Both the position numbers and the translations under genes were made by a program. From assembly GCF_000698555.1 (NCBI RefSeq), contig NZ_JFHE01000001.1, positions 434,001-498,000 on the forward strand: a stretch of DNA of 64,000 bases, in the 5' to 3' direction. The first letter of the stretch is position 1. Each line of letters starts with the position of its first letter. The notes under the pieces were generated by a model, which had not been told where the DNA came from, did not search any database, and saw nothing but the letters and a program-made list of their open reading frames with translations. This DNA comes from Caballeronia grimmiae (GTDB taxonomy: Bacteria; Pseudomonadota; Gammaproteobacteria; Burkholderiales; Burkholderiaceae). Positions 8,358-16,991 of this stretch are shown piece after piece.

Positions 8358-9269
8358 ATGGACCGCTTCCTCGCAATGAAAGTGTTCGTGCGCGTCGTCG
8401 AATCGGGCAGTTTCTCGAAAGCCGCCGACGCGCTTCATCTTCCACCCGCAAGCGTCTCCCGCACGCTGCAGGCGCTCGAAGCGCATCTCGGCGCGCGGCT
8501 GCTCAATCGCACGACCCGCAGCATCAGCATCACCGAAGACGGCGAAGCCTATTTCGACCGGTGCGTGCGCGTGCTCGGCGAAGTCGACGACATGGAAGCG
8601 TCGCTGTCGCATTCGAAGCTGAGTCCGAAGGGCAACGTCAAGGTGAGCCTTCCGCAGGTGATGGCGAAGAGCACCGTCATTCCCGCGCTGCCGGAATTCT
8701 TCGCGGCGTATCCGGATATCGGCGTCGAATTGCTGCTGACGGACCGGCAGGTCGATCTCGTGGAAGATGCCGTCGATTGCGTGGTGCGCGTCGGCGCGAT
8801 CGGCGATATCGGGCTGGTCGCGAAGCGTATCGGTGCCTATACGCAGATCACGTGTGCATCGCCGGGATATATCGAGCAATACGGCGAGCCGCAGACCCTC
8901 GACGATCTCGACCAGCATCTGGCCGTCGGCTATGTGATGAACAAGTCGGGGCGCGTGCGCAACTGGGAATTCGTCGTCGATGGCGAAACGCGCAGCATCG
9001 CGCTCAAACACAAGATCGCGGTCAACGATGCGGATTCATACATCGCGTCCGGGCTCGCGGGCCTCGGGCTCATTCAGAGTTCGAGCTACACGCTCGATCC
9101 GTATCTGAGAAGCGGTACGCTGCGGCGCGTGCTCGCTGAATATCCGACGCATCCGCGCGTGGTGTCGGTGCTGTACGCGGCGAATCGGCACCAGCCGCGG
9201 CGCGTGCGTGTGTTCATCGACTGGGTCGCCGATCTCTATTCGCGGCTGCCGATCTTCCAGGAAAGCTGA
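8358..9269 (+). CDS. LysR-family transcriptional regulator
   Basis: A 303-residue LysR-type regulator. The N-terminal winged helix-turn-helix is clear (FVRVVESGSFSKAADALHLP, SVSRTLQALEAHLGARLLNR), followed by a linker helix and an effector-binding domain from about residue 90 (PKGNVKVSLPQVM, PDIGVELLLTDRQVDLVEDA). The VDLVEDAVDCVVRVG pattern is common among LysR proteins next to oxidoreductase genes, but no such target is adjacent. It ends 14 nt before the convergent O-antigen dehydratase gene. Target unknown. Confidence 0.9.
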   Translation: MDRFLAMKVFVRVVESGSFSKAADALHLPPASVSRTLQALEAHLGARLLNRTTRSISITEDGEAYFDRCVRVLGEVDDMEASLSHSKLSPKGNVKVSLPQVMAKSTVIPALPEFFAAYPDIGVELLLTDRQVDLVEDAVDCVVRVGAIGDIGLVAKRIGAYTQITCASPGYIEQYGEPQTLDDLDQHLAVGYVMNKSGRVRNWEFVVDGETRSIALKHKIAVNDADSYIASGLAGLGLIQSSSYTLDPYLRSGTLRRVLAEYPTHPRVVSVLYAANRHQPRRVRVFIDWVADLYSRLPIFQES

Positions 9270-9283
9270 AGGCGCGCCGCGTC

Positions 9284-11167
9284 TCAGCCAGCCGCTCCGC
9301 GCCCCTTCGCCACGCTCTGCAGCACGGGGGCGGCCGCCGTCTGATATTCCGGCACCCAGCGGCGCAAGTCGCGGCGCACTTCATCGTCGGACAACACGCG
9401 GTGCTGCATCAGCCACGGCAATAATTCGTCGATGAACGCGTCCGGCACTTCCCGCGCCTGCGCGATGCGCAGCTTCGGATGCGGCGTGCGCGTGGTGGTT
9501 TCATCGTCGGCGAGCAGTTCTTCGTAGAGCTTCTCGCCGGGACGCAGGCCGGTGAACACGATGCGAATCTGCTCGTCGCTATAGCCGTATAGGCGAATCA
9601 GATCGCGGGCGAGATCGACGATCCGCACCGGCTGCCCCATGTCGAGAATGAAAATCTCGCCGCCCCGACCCATGCTCGATGCCTGCAACACGAGTTGCGC
9701 GGCCTCGGGAATCGTCATGAAGAAACGCGTAATTTCGGGATGCGTGACCGTGACGGGACCGCCCTTCGCGATCTGCTGCTGGAACTTCGGAATCACGCTG
9801 CCCGCGCTGCCGAGCACATTGCCGAAGCGCACGGTTTCGAACTGCGTGCGCGGCGCGGTTTGCTGCAACGCCTGACACGCCATCTCCGCGAGACGCTTGC
9901 TCGCGCCCATCACGTTGGTCGGGTTGACGGCCTTGTCGGTGGAAATGAGGACGAAGTGGCGCACGTCGTGACGAATCGCCGCGCGCGCGACGCGCAGCGT
10001 CCCGAGCACGTTGTTGCGCACGGCTTGCCACGCGTTCTGCTCTTCCATCAGCGGCACGTGCTTGTAGGCGGCCGCGTGAAAGACGATGTGCGGCGTGAAG
10101 CGCGCCATGGTCTGATCGAGCAGCAGCGAATCCTTCGCGTCGCCGACGACCGGCACCACGGATAGCTCCGGAAACTTCTCGTGCAACTCTTCGATCAGGC
10201 GATACATCGCGTATTCGCTCAGGTCGTAGGCGATCAGTTGCGCAGGCGAGAAGCGCAGAATCTGCCGGCACAACTCGGAGCCGATCGAGCCGCCCGCGCC
10301 CGTCACCATCACGACGCGTCCGTGCAGCAGTTGCTCGACGTGCGGCATGTCGATTTTCACGGGCTCGCGGCCAAGCAGATCTTCCAGGTCGATTTGCCGC
10401 ACGCGCGACAGGAAACCGCCCTCGCCCTGCGTCAACTGACTGAGCGCTGGCAGGACCATCACCTTGACGCCTGCGCGCACGCAGAGTGTGGCGACGCGGC
10501 GCTGTTCGTCGACGGAAGCCGAGGGAATCGCGATGATCGCGTATTCGGTCTTGTACTGCTCCGCGACCTTCGAAAGATCGCCGAACGAGCCAAGCACCTT
10601 GTGGCCGAGCACTTCCCGGCCTTGCTTCGAAGGATCGTCATCCAGCAGGCCGACGAGACGCCACTCCGACGAACGCGCCAGTTCCCGTGCGAGCATCGCG
10701 CCGGCCGTGCCCGCGCCGAGCACGATCACGGGCTTGCCCTGCCCGACGAGTCCGCCGTACAGATAGAACTCCTTCGCCGCGCGATACAGCGCACGCGCGC
10801 CGCCCATCGCCAGAAACAAAAACAACGGCTCGACGATGAGCACCGAGCGCGGAATGACGGGCGTCGGCTGAAGCAGCACTGCGCCGATCATCACGACGAG
10901 CGCGCCGACCACGACCGATTTCGAAATCCGCATGAGGTCCGGCAGGCTTGCGAACACCCACATGCCGCGATACAGGCCGAAGACGCGGAACATGACGCCG
11001 TAGACCGGCAGAACCCAGATAAGCGCGATGAGCGCGCCGTGCTGAAAGTGCGTCGGCACCGCGCCGTTGAAGCGGATCAGATAGGCGGCGAGCCAGGTCG
11101 CGGCGACCGCCACGAGATCGAACGTGAAGGCGCCAGCGGAAAGCCACGATGCTTTGAATCGAATCAT
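9284..11167 (-). CDS. WbpM/CapD-type nucleotide-sugar 4,6-dehydratase, membrane-anchored
   Basis: A 627-residue protein. Four to five transmembrane segments (about 10-130) are followed by a Rossmann CoA-binding-like region and then the SDR catalytic domain with GAGGSIGSELCRQI. ISTDKAVNPTNVMGASKR carries the WbpM-type catalytic arrangement in which Met-Lys style residues replace the usual Tyr-xxx-Lys. Relatives convert UDP-GlcNAc to a 4-keto-6-deoxy sugar for O-antigen synthesis (Burkholderia WbiI). The ATG at 11167 overlaps the upstream gene stop by four bases (ATGA), indicating translational coupling. The frame stays open much further upstream, but that part lies inside the WecA-like gene. 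Confidence 0.9.
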   Translation of the reverse strand: MIRFKASWLSAGAFTFDLVAVAATWLAAYLIRFNGAVPTHFQHGALIALIWVLPVYGVMFRVFGLYRGMWVFASLPDLMRISKSVVVGALVVMIGAVLLQPTPVIPRSVLIVEPLFLFLAMGGARALYRAAKEFYLYGGLVGQGKPVIVLGAGTAGAMLARELARSSEWRLVGLLDDDPSKQGREVLGHKVLGSFGDLSKVAEQYKTEYAIIAIPSASVDEQRRVATLCVRAGVKVMVLPALSQLTQGEGGFLSRVRQIDLEDLLGREPVKIDMPHVEQLLHGRVVMVTGAGGSIGSELCRQILRFSPAQLIAYDLSEYAMYRLIEELHEKFPELSVVPVVGDAKDSLLLDQTMARFTPHIVFHAAAYKHVPLMEEQNAWQAVRNNVLGTLRVARAAIRHDVRHFVLISTDKAVNPTNVMGASKRLAEMACQALQQTAPRTQFETVRFGNVLGSAGSVIPKFQQQIAKGGPVTVTHPEITRFFMTIPEAAQLVLQASSMGRGGEIFILDMGQPVRIVDLARDLIRLYGYSDEQIRIVFTGLRPGEKLYEELLADDETTTRTPHPKLRIAQAREVPDAFIDELLPWLMQHRVLSDDEVRRDLRRWVPEYQTAAAPVLQSVAKGRGAAG

Positions 11168-12213
11168 CCGCGTACACCTCGAGATTGTTCGGATAGGAGC
11201 GCCCGATGGCGCCGCCAGCTTGCATCGACAACCAGTCCCGCCACCGCGACGGCGATCGCCCAGCCTGCCAGTGCCATCCATTGCGCCGCCGGCGGCCAGG
11301 CCAGCGCCAGATTGGCGAGCGCGACGCTTGCGAGCATCAGCACGTACCAAACGATTGCCGTCCGCGCGTGGCCAGCGCCCATCTGCACCATGCGCTGGTA
11401 GTAATGCTCGCGATGCGCCTGCCAGAACTTCTCGCCGCGCGCGAGCCGTCGCAGCAGCGTGACGGATGCATCGGCGATGAACGGCCCGAAAACGAGCGCC
11501 GGGAACCATACTGGCCACGTGCCCTTCAGCCAGCCCCAGTAGCCGAGTGCGCCTGCAAGGAATCCTAGGGGAATCGACCCTGAATCGCCTAGAAAAATCC
11601 GTGCCGGATGGAAATTGAAGAGCAGAAAGCCCGCCGCCGCCCCGGCGATGGCCGCGCTGGCGATGCCGAGGTCGATTTGCGGCAACGGCCCCGACAGCGC
11701 CGCCACCGCGTAGCCGCCGAAGCCGAAGAGCGCCATGCCGCCCGCGAGGCCGTCCGAACCGTCCATGAAGTTGTACAGATTGACGAGCCAGACCATCAGG
11801 AAGCCGACGGCCGCGAGCGCCCACCACGGCGCGGGCGCGGGGTTCGCGGCGATCAGCACGGCGACGGCGGCGACGTGCGCGCCGAAGCGGACGCGTGCGG
11901 GCAGGCCCCGGCGGTCATCGATCTGCGATACGGCGGCGAGCGCGGCGGCGAGCAGCGCGGCGAGCCACATCGAGCGCGTGAGCGCCAGCATCGCGATGAT
12001 CGAGACCGGCACGATGCCCCATCCGCCGACGCGCGGTGTCGGACGCGTGTGCAGTGAACGATCGTTCGGAATGTCGGTGGCGAGTTTCCAGGCAAGGCCG
12101 GTGCGCAAGAGCTGAGACAGAATCAGCGCGCAGATCGCCAGCGATGCCGCCGCGACGCACGCAGCGGCGATCCACGGCGAATCGACGACGAAAGGGGACA
12201 GCGGGGCATTCAT
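11164..12213 (-). CDS. Undecaprenyl-phosphate sugar-1-phosphate transferase (WecA/WbpL-like, GT4)
   Basis: A 349-residue polytopic membrane protein with about ten hydrophobic segments. Family signatures are DIPNDRSLHTRPTPRVGGWG near residue 47, the Asp-rich LYNFMDGSDGLAGG, and FLGDSGSIPLGFLAG. Such enzymes transfer a HexNAc-1-phosphate to undecaprenyl phosphate to start O-antigen synthesis. Its pairing with the downstream WbpM-like dehydratase matches wbiH-wbiI of the Burkholderia O-antigen locus and wbpL-wbpM of Pseudomonas. The 100-nt gap before it is AT-richer and may hold a promoter. Confidence 0.9.
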   Translation of the reverse strand: MNAPLSPFVVDSPWIAAACVAAASLAICALILSQLLRTGLAWKLATDIPNDRSLHTRPTPRVGGWGIVPVSIIAMLALTRSMWLAALLAAALAAVSQIDDRRGLPARVRFGAHVAAVAVLIAANPAPAPWWALAAVGFLMVWLVNLYNFMDGSDGLAGGMALFGFGGYAVAALSGPLPQIDLGIASAAIAGAAAGFLLFNFHPARIFLGDSGSIPLGFLAGALGYWGWLKGTWPVWFPALVFGPFIADASVTLLRRLARGEKFWQAHREHYYQRMVQMGAGHARTAIVWYVLMLASVALANLALAWPPAAQWMALAGWAIAVAVAGLVVDASWRRHRALLSEQSRGVRG

Positions 12214-12313
12214 TTGCCGGGTATTGCCTACGTTTGTGTTCTTTTACCTGGCGGATGATGCCGGTTTCCGGCTCAACCGCGTGTTACTGCCGGCTTTCGG
12301 TTGTTACGGGACG

Positions 12314-13261
12314 TTAGCTCGTCGTGTTCTTGTGGGTGAGGAACCAGCCGGCGGTGGCGGCCAGGCCCGCATCGAGCGAGCTTGGAGGCCGCCAGCCTAG
12401 CACATCGCGAATATAGGACGAATCAACTTGCAAGCTGCCCGTCAGCCGCTCGATTTGCGCGGCCTTGCCGGTGAGCCGCCCCGCCGCTTTCAGCACGCCG
12501 ACCGGCACGGGCACGAGGCGCGCCGGCCGCTTCAGATGGTGCCCGAGCCGGCGCGCGAGTTCCGCGACGCCGGGATCTTCGCCATCGGTGACGTGGAAAA
12601 GCTGATTCGCGGCGCGCGGATGTGTCGCGCATTCGACGAGCGCGCTCGCCAGGTTGTCGACGTAGACGAGACTCCTGCGCGCCGTGACCGCGCCGATCGG
12701 CAGCGGCATGCCTCTGGCGATCGCGCGCATCAGCGCGAGGAAGTTCGCGCGCACTTCGGGACCGTAGACGAGCGGCGGGCGCACGATCACGATTTCCATC
12801 CCCGTGCGTGCGCCGAATTCCTGCAGCATGACTTCGGCTTCCGCTTTCGATACGCCGTACGGATCGGGCGGACGGCGCGCGTCGGTTTCGGTCAGCGGGC
12901 GGCCGTCGTCCAGTTCGGCGAGCGCCTTGATGCTGCTCACGAAGACGAAGCGCGTCGCGCCGGCGCGGCGGGCGGCATCGGCGGTTTTGAGCGCGCCATC
13001 GACGTTGATTGCGCGGAAGGCGGCGAGCGGATCGGCGGCGGCGTCGTTCATCACGTGGACGCGTGCGGCCAGATGGATCACGGATGCGCAGCCTTCGAAG
13101 ACGGCGGGTGTGATTGCATCGAGCGACGGAACCTGCTTTTCGTAAGCGCCTGCGCCTTGGCGGACGATGCCGAGCGGTTCTTTGCCCGCATCGAGCAAGG
13201 CGCGCGTCACCGCGCGTCCGACGAAGCCGTTCGCCCCCGTGATGCCGATGCGCTCGCTCAT
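12314..13261 (-). CDS. NAD-dependent nucleotide-sugar epimerase (WbiG/WbpV-like)
   Basis: A 315-residue extended short-chain dehydrogenase. The N-terminal ITGANGFVGRAVTRAL binds NAD(P). FVSSIKALAE and PPDPYGVSKAEAEVML carry the catalytic Ser and Tyr-xxx-Lys. It resembles GalE-like UDP-GlcNAc/GalNAc epimerases and reductases found just upstream of WecA-like transferases. ATG at 13261 overlaps the preceding gene stop as ATGA; the apparent two-codon extension begins with GTG and is less likely. It probably supplies the first sugar nucleotide for the WecA-like enzyme downstream. Confidence 0.87.
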   Translation of the reverse strand: MSERIGITGANGFVGRAVTRALLDAGKEPLGIVRQGAGAYEKQVPSLDAITPAVFEGCASVIHLAARVHVMNDAAADPLAAFRAINVDGALKTADAARRAGATRFVFVSSIKALAELDDGRPLTETDARRPPDPYGVSKAEAEVMLQEFGARTGMEIVIVRPPLVYGPEVRANFLALMRAIARGMPLPIGAVTARRSLVYVDNLASALVECATHPRAANQLFHVTDGEDPGVAELARRLGHHLKRPARLVPVPVGVLKAAGRLTGKAAQIERLTGSLQVDSSYIRDVLGWRPPSSLDAGLAATAGWFLTHKNTTS

Positions 13262-14067
13262 AGCCACTTCCAGCCGAATCGATTGAAGAACTTGTATGCC
13301 GACGCGATGAACAGCTTGATGTGCGTCCAGCCCTTGCCGGCTGCGTCGCCGCCGTGATGCAGCACGCGCACGGACGGCACGTAGGCCACGCGAGCGACGT
13401 CGTGCGCGCGCAGGCTCAGGTCGTAGTCTTCGAAGTACAGGAAATAGCGCGGATCGAAGCCGCTGAGCTTTTTCAGGACTTCGGTGCGGAAAAGCATGAA
13501 GCAGCCGCTGACGATGGGCGGGTCCCAGACGATGTTTTTATCGTTGATGACGTCGCGCATTTCGTATCTTTGCAGACGCTGTGTGAACGGTTTTCTCAGG
13601 CTTCGGGGAAGGAAGCCGCGGATGAACAGATCGAAGACCGCGGGGTAGCGGCGGCAGAGGTACTGCTGGCTGCCATCTTCTTCCAGGATCAGCGGGGAAA
13701 GCAGGCCGACTTCGGGATGGGCGTCCATGAAGGCGATCGCGTGGGCGAGCGCGTCGCTATCCAGCTCGATGTCCGGGTTCAGGATCAGATGGTAACGGCT
13801 TGAGGTGCGTTGTATCGCGAGGTTGTGGCCGCGGCCGTAGCCGACGTTGCCTTGGCCGCGAAGCACCTTGATGTCGGGACGCTTCGTGCTCTCCGTATCC
13901 GGCATTCCGCCGTTGTCGATCAGGAAGAGTCGCGTGCCGCCATCCGATGTACGCGCGCCCAAGTGCCCCAGTGACGCGTCCAGCGTGCCGAGCGTACGGT
14001 CGAGAAGTTGCCGATCGGGCTTATACACCACGACCGAGACAGTCAACAGAGTAGCTTCAAGTTTCAT
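13258..14067 (-). CDS. Family 2 glycosyltransferase (rhamnosyltransferase-like)
   Basis: A 269-residue GT-A transferase (279 if translation begins at 14097). Seen are LLTVSVVVYKPDRQL, GNVGYGRGHNLAI, a DxD-like region LILNPDIELD, and SGCFMLFRTEVLKKLSGFD with FEDYDLSLRA, typical of rhamnosyltransferases. It would add a sugar, perhaps rhamnose from the dTDP-rhamnose made by RfbBACD, at the cytoplasmic membrane. The start at 14067 has a weak AAGG upstream; neither candidate start has a strong site. It is translationally coupled to the epimerase downstream. Confidence 0.83.
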   Translation of the reverse strand: MKLEATLLTVSVVVYKPDRQLLDRTLGTLDASLGHLGARTSDGGTRLFLIDNGGMPDTESTKRPDIKVLRGQGNVGYGRGHNLAIQRTSSRYHLILNPDIELDSDALAHAIAFMDAHPEVGLLSPLILEEDGSQQYLCRRYPAVFDLFIRGFLPRSLRKPFTQRLQRYEMRDVINDKNIVWDPPIVSGCFMLFRTEVLKKLSGFDPRYFLYFEDYDLSLRAHDVARVAYVPSVRVLHHGGDAAGKGWTHIKLFIASAYKFFNRFGWKWL

Positions 14068-14142
14068 GCCTTGTTGTTCCGCGGCGTTCTTATACATGAT
14101 CCGGCAACTGACAGCGGAACGGCGCCGCGCGATATCGCAATG

Positions 14143-15759
14143 TCATTTGGTCTCGATGGCCTCGCGGCAACGGAGCGCTCCTGTCGCACCGAACATTTTC
14201 ATTCCTTGTGGAAGTCCGGGCACATTCAACTCCGAGTAATGCCGGGTGATGTCTTTCATCAGGAGTGGGTAGGTGTTGTGCAGTTTCAGCCGTTCGAGCC
14301 CGTCCACGGTGGCCTCGGGTGCAAACAATATCAGGCGCGTATTCGTCATCGCCGCAATATGTCTGCGCTGAAACTCCGGCGGACGCGGGTAGAGATAATA
14401 CAGTTCCCAGAACGGCGCCTTTGCATCGAGGTAGGCATAGATGCCGGGAAAGTGAGGCGCTGTCCAGAACTCGCCTTTACCGATGCCGCAAGAATCGACC
14501 GTCGCTCGCACCGCTCGCAGGACATCCGCTTCATATCTGGGTACTGCAAAGCGTTTTCCGCTGATCGGCTCCCACGCGACGGCGTTTGGATCTCGCGCAC
14601 TCAATCGCGAGAAAGCGACGACGGGCTCATTGGGCAACCACGCACCCAGACATACAAGGCAAAACACCGCAGCGAATACGGAAGCAATTAGCCTTGCTTT
14701 GGCGTTCGCCCCGCAATAGCTCGCCAGAGCGAAGACTGCCGGAAAAACAGGTAACGTCGCCTGCGCAATATGGCCGAAGTCAGCGCGATCGAATGCCTGC
14801 TGTAGATAAGAGATGCCAGCAAGCGAAGAAGCCGCCAATAAGGTAAGTGAACGGCTGAGTTTCCCCGTGCGGTGAGCCCATGCAGCAAACCCAATTCCGC
14901 AAATGTAGATCGCTGGAAACGCAATGCAGGCAATACTGATTGAAATCGCCTGGAGTGCATCCAGAACGGAATCCTGCCCCAGCTGGAGCCGCCACGGGAA
15001 AGGAATTGGCAGCGACAATTGCCACTGTTTCGTGAAGATCACTGAATCAACGAAGGCATCGCGGAAACCGGGGACCGCGACGATCATGATTAGCAGCGGC
15101 GAGTAGCCAATTACTATGCCGGCGACATAACTGACGACGGTGCGGCCGGCAGGCCACTTCCTTTCGCACACCGCGATGAAAACGACACCGAGCGAAGCAG
15201 CGATTACATAGAACACTCCGTGATTGCGTCCGAGTATTGCCGCCGCTCCGGTTGCAATGCCGAAAACGAACCAGGGTATGGCTCGCTTCGGCCGCCGCAG
15301 AACAAGAAATACTAATGCAACGAGAATCAGCGATGCTGTCTGTTCAAAGACCTTATGCCTTGGATATCCAAGCGCGATGGTAATCATGATCGCGCAAGCG
15401 ATACGCCATGTCCATCGCAAATTCGCTTTGCACATGGCGAACCATATTACCGCGAGACCGATGGCCCCGAACGCTGCGCAAGACGCAAGCAAAGTGAACA
15501 GGCCCTCATGTCGTGTCAAACGAAAAATGAGCGCAGCCCAGTAATAGCGACCGGGATCGTAGCTGAAGAAGTCACGCAACGGCACTTCGCCGAGGGCCGT
15601 CCGCTGCGAGGCGTACCAGAGAAGCCCTTCGTCCGCCCATCCGAATCCGTATCTCCATTGCACGGGAAACGCGAAGCCGCAGAGAAGTGCTGCGCCGGTT
15701 ATGGCCTCTGTCAGGTCGAGAAAACTGCCTCGACGTGTCGGCGCGATGATTGGACGCAT
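14143..15759 (-). CDS. Polytopic membrane protein, candidate GT-C-type glycosyltransferase
   Basis: A 538-residue protein with about ten transmembrane segments in residues 15-370 and a soluble C-terminal third. Near the first periplasmic loop it has WADEGLLWYASQRTALGE and DFFSYDPGRYYWAAL, reminiscent of the acidic DE-type motif of GT-C transferases such as ArnT and Gtr3-type enzymes. It lies in the same run as a GtrA flippase and a GtrB-type synthase, so it may be the serotype-specific transferase that moves a sugar from undecaprenyl phosphate to O-antigen in the periplasm. Function is inferred from context, as no characterised relative was recognised. It is less GC-rich than its neighbours. 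Confidence 0.6.
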   Translation of the reverse strand: MRPIIAPTRRGSFLDLTEAITGAALLCGFAFPVQWRYGFGWADEGLLWYASQRTALGEVPLRDFFSYDPGRYYWAALIFRLTRHEGLFTLLASCAAFGAIGLAVIWFAMCKANLRWTWRIACAIMITIALGYPRHKVFEQTASLILVALVFLVLRRPKRAIPWFVFGIATGAAAILGRNHGVFYVIAASLGVVFIAVCERKWPAGRTVVSYVAGIVIGYSPLLIMIVAVPGFRDAFVDSVIFTKQWQLSLPIPFPWRLQLGQDSVLDALQAISISIACIAFPAIYICGIGFAAWAHRTGKLSRSLTLLAASSLAGISYLQQAFDRADFGHIAQATLPVFPAVFALASYCGANAKARLIASVFAAVFCLVCLGAWLPNEPVVAFSRLSARDPNAVAWEPISGKRFAVPRYEADVLRAVRATVDSCGIGKGEFWTAPHFPGIYAYLDAKAPFWELYYLYPRPPEFQRRHIAAMTNTRLILFAPEATVDGLERLKLHNTYPLLMKDITRHYSELNVPGLPQGMKMFGATGALRCREAIETK

Positions 15760-15846
15760 TCGATAAACCGTTGTTATGAGACTAGTGAAGTCATGCGGAA
15801 GGACTATCCCGCCGTGTCCTTGCTTGAAGGGTCACATATTCTCTAG

Positions 15847-16278
15847 CTAGTTCGCCTTGAAACACCATAGCCGGCTTGCCAGAAGCGAAATAAAAGGAAT
15901 AAGCAAAGCCGAGCCGACGGTTGAGACGACCGGAGGTATTGCAGTGTTGTGTAAAAGCAAGGCCAGCAGCGCCGTGTTGCCAAGGAAAGTCGTGAGAGAA
16001 ACCGCCAGGAAACGGAAGAGTGCTCTGTGCGGCTTACCTGGCCGGCTAAAGGTCCAGAAGTAATGCCCGCAAAAGGAGAACAAGAAAGCACAACAGAACG
16101 CGCAGGTGTTTCCGGCGAGTGCAGGAACTGACAGCTTTCCAACGAGGAGCACGGCCGTTGCAACATGCACGATCGTCGCAATGACTCCGACGAGCAGAAA
16201 GCGGCCAGCGATAATGGCCTCGTACAGCAGGCCAGCCGTGCGTTGCGGCTGCTTCTCGTCGACTGATCGCAAACTCAT
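15847..16278 (-). CDS. GtrA-family membrane protein (undecaprenyl-P-glucose flippase-like)
   Basis: A 143-residue protein with four predicted transmembrane helices: FLLVGVIATIVHVATAVLLV, an AGNTCAFCCAFLFSFCGHYFW segment split here by its conserved aromatic end, FLAVSLTTFLGNTALLALLL, and a final hydrophobic helix before ASRLWCFK. This is the GtrA/DPMS3 pattern. GtrA proteins are thought to flip an undecaprenyl-phosphate sugar across the inner membrane. ATG at 16278 overlaps the upstream methyltransferase stop (ATGA). Confidence 0.85.
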   Translation of the reverse strand: MSLRSVDEKQPQRTAGLLYEAIIAGRFLLVGVIATIVHVATAVLLVGKLSVPALAGNTCAFCCAFLFSFCGHYFWTFSRPGKPHRALFRFLAVSLTTFLGNTALLALLLHNTAIPPVVSTVGSALLIPFISLLASRLWCFKAN

Positions 16279-16988
16279 GGCTTTTGAGCCAGGCAAAAAA
16301 CGGACAGCCCCGCCACGCGGTTTGTCCGCATCAGCGGCAACTCGGCGGCGCACGCCGCCGCAAGCGCCTTGTTGACCAACCAATGATGACGAGTCAGTTG
16401 TGATTGCGCCGGCGCAGTCTGCCGGCGGTAACGTTGGATTAACCGTATAGTCGCTGCAATCGGAAATACCGCACCGAAGTAATATCCGGCATTGCGAACA
16501 TCAAGACCCGCCGCGCTTGCGACACTTTCGACCTGCGGAAGCACGTAACGACGCTTATGTTCCAAGAACTCGTCGTGCGGACTCCAGAGAAATTGGAAGG
16601 CAGGAACCGTAAGCAGGAACCGGGCACCCTTGGGCACCTTCTCCACATATTCCTTGAGCAACGCCACATCGTCGTCGACGTGTTCGAGCACATCCATTAA
16701 GAGAACGAGATCAGCGCTTACCGGGCCCACCTCCCTCCTGTAATGGATGGACTTGTTTCCTAGGTTCGAATCCGAGTCCCTGGGGTAACTCGTGTCGACG
16801 CACCAGGCTTCGCAAGCATCCGTGTGCTCCAGCAGATGCCGCGAGAAGAAGCCCGACCCCGCGCCGACGTCGAGTACGCGCGTCGTCACAGCCGTTCCCA
16901 GCATGGTCCGCATCGCCTTGGCTTTCGATGCGTAATACCAGTGGCTCCCGATATCGTCGCCCAAAATGTCGGTTTCTTTAACGTCCAT
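16275..16988 (-). CDS. Class I SAM-dependent methyltransferase
   Basis: A 237-residue protein with a Rossmann methyltransferase core: RVLDVGAGSGFFSRHLLE binds SAM, LVLLMDVLEHVDDDVALL is motif II, and FLLTVPAFQFLWSPHDEFLE with HKRRY follows. These features match methyltransferases found beside GtrA/GtrB pairs and polyprenyl-linked sugar genes. Overlap by four bases with the GtrA gene and a 3-nt gap to the GtrB-like gene upstream point to one operon. It may methylate a lipid-linked or polymer sugar; the target is unknown. Confidence 0.82.
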   Translation of the reverse strand: MDVKETDILGDDIGSHWYYASKAKAMRTMLGTAVTTRVLDVGAGSGFFSRHLLEHTDACEAWCVDTSYPRDSDSNLGNKSIHYRREVGPVSADLVLLMDVLEHVDDDVALLKEYVEKVPKGARFLLTVPAFQFLWSPHDEFLEHKRRYVLPQVESVASAAGLDVRNAGYYFGAVFPIAATIRLIQRYRRQTAPAQSQLTRHHWLVNKALAAACAAELPLMRTNRVAGLSVFCLAQKP

Positions 16989-16991
16989 AGC

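Noticed and set aside
14067..14097. Upstream start for the rhamnosyltransferase-like gene
   Set aside because: Neither start has a strong ribosome-binding site; the shorter one begins at the conserved domain.
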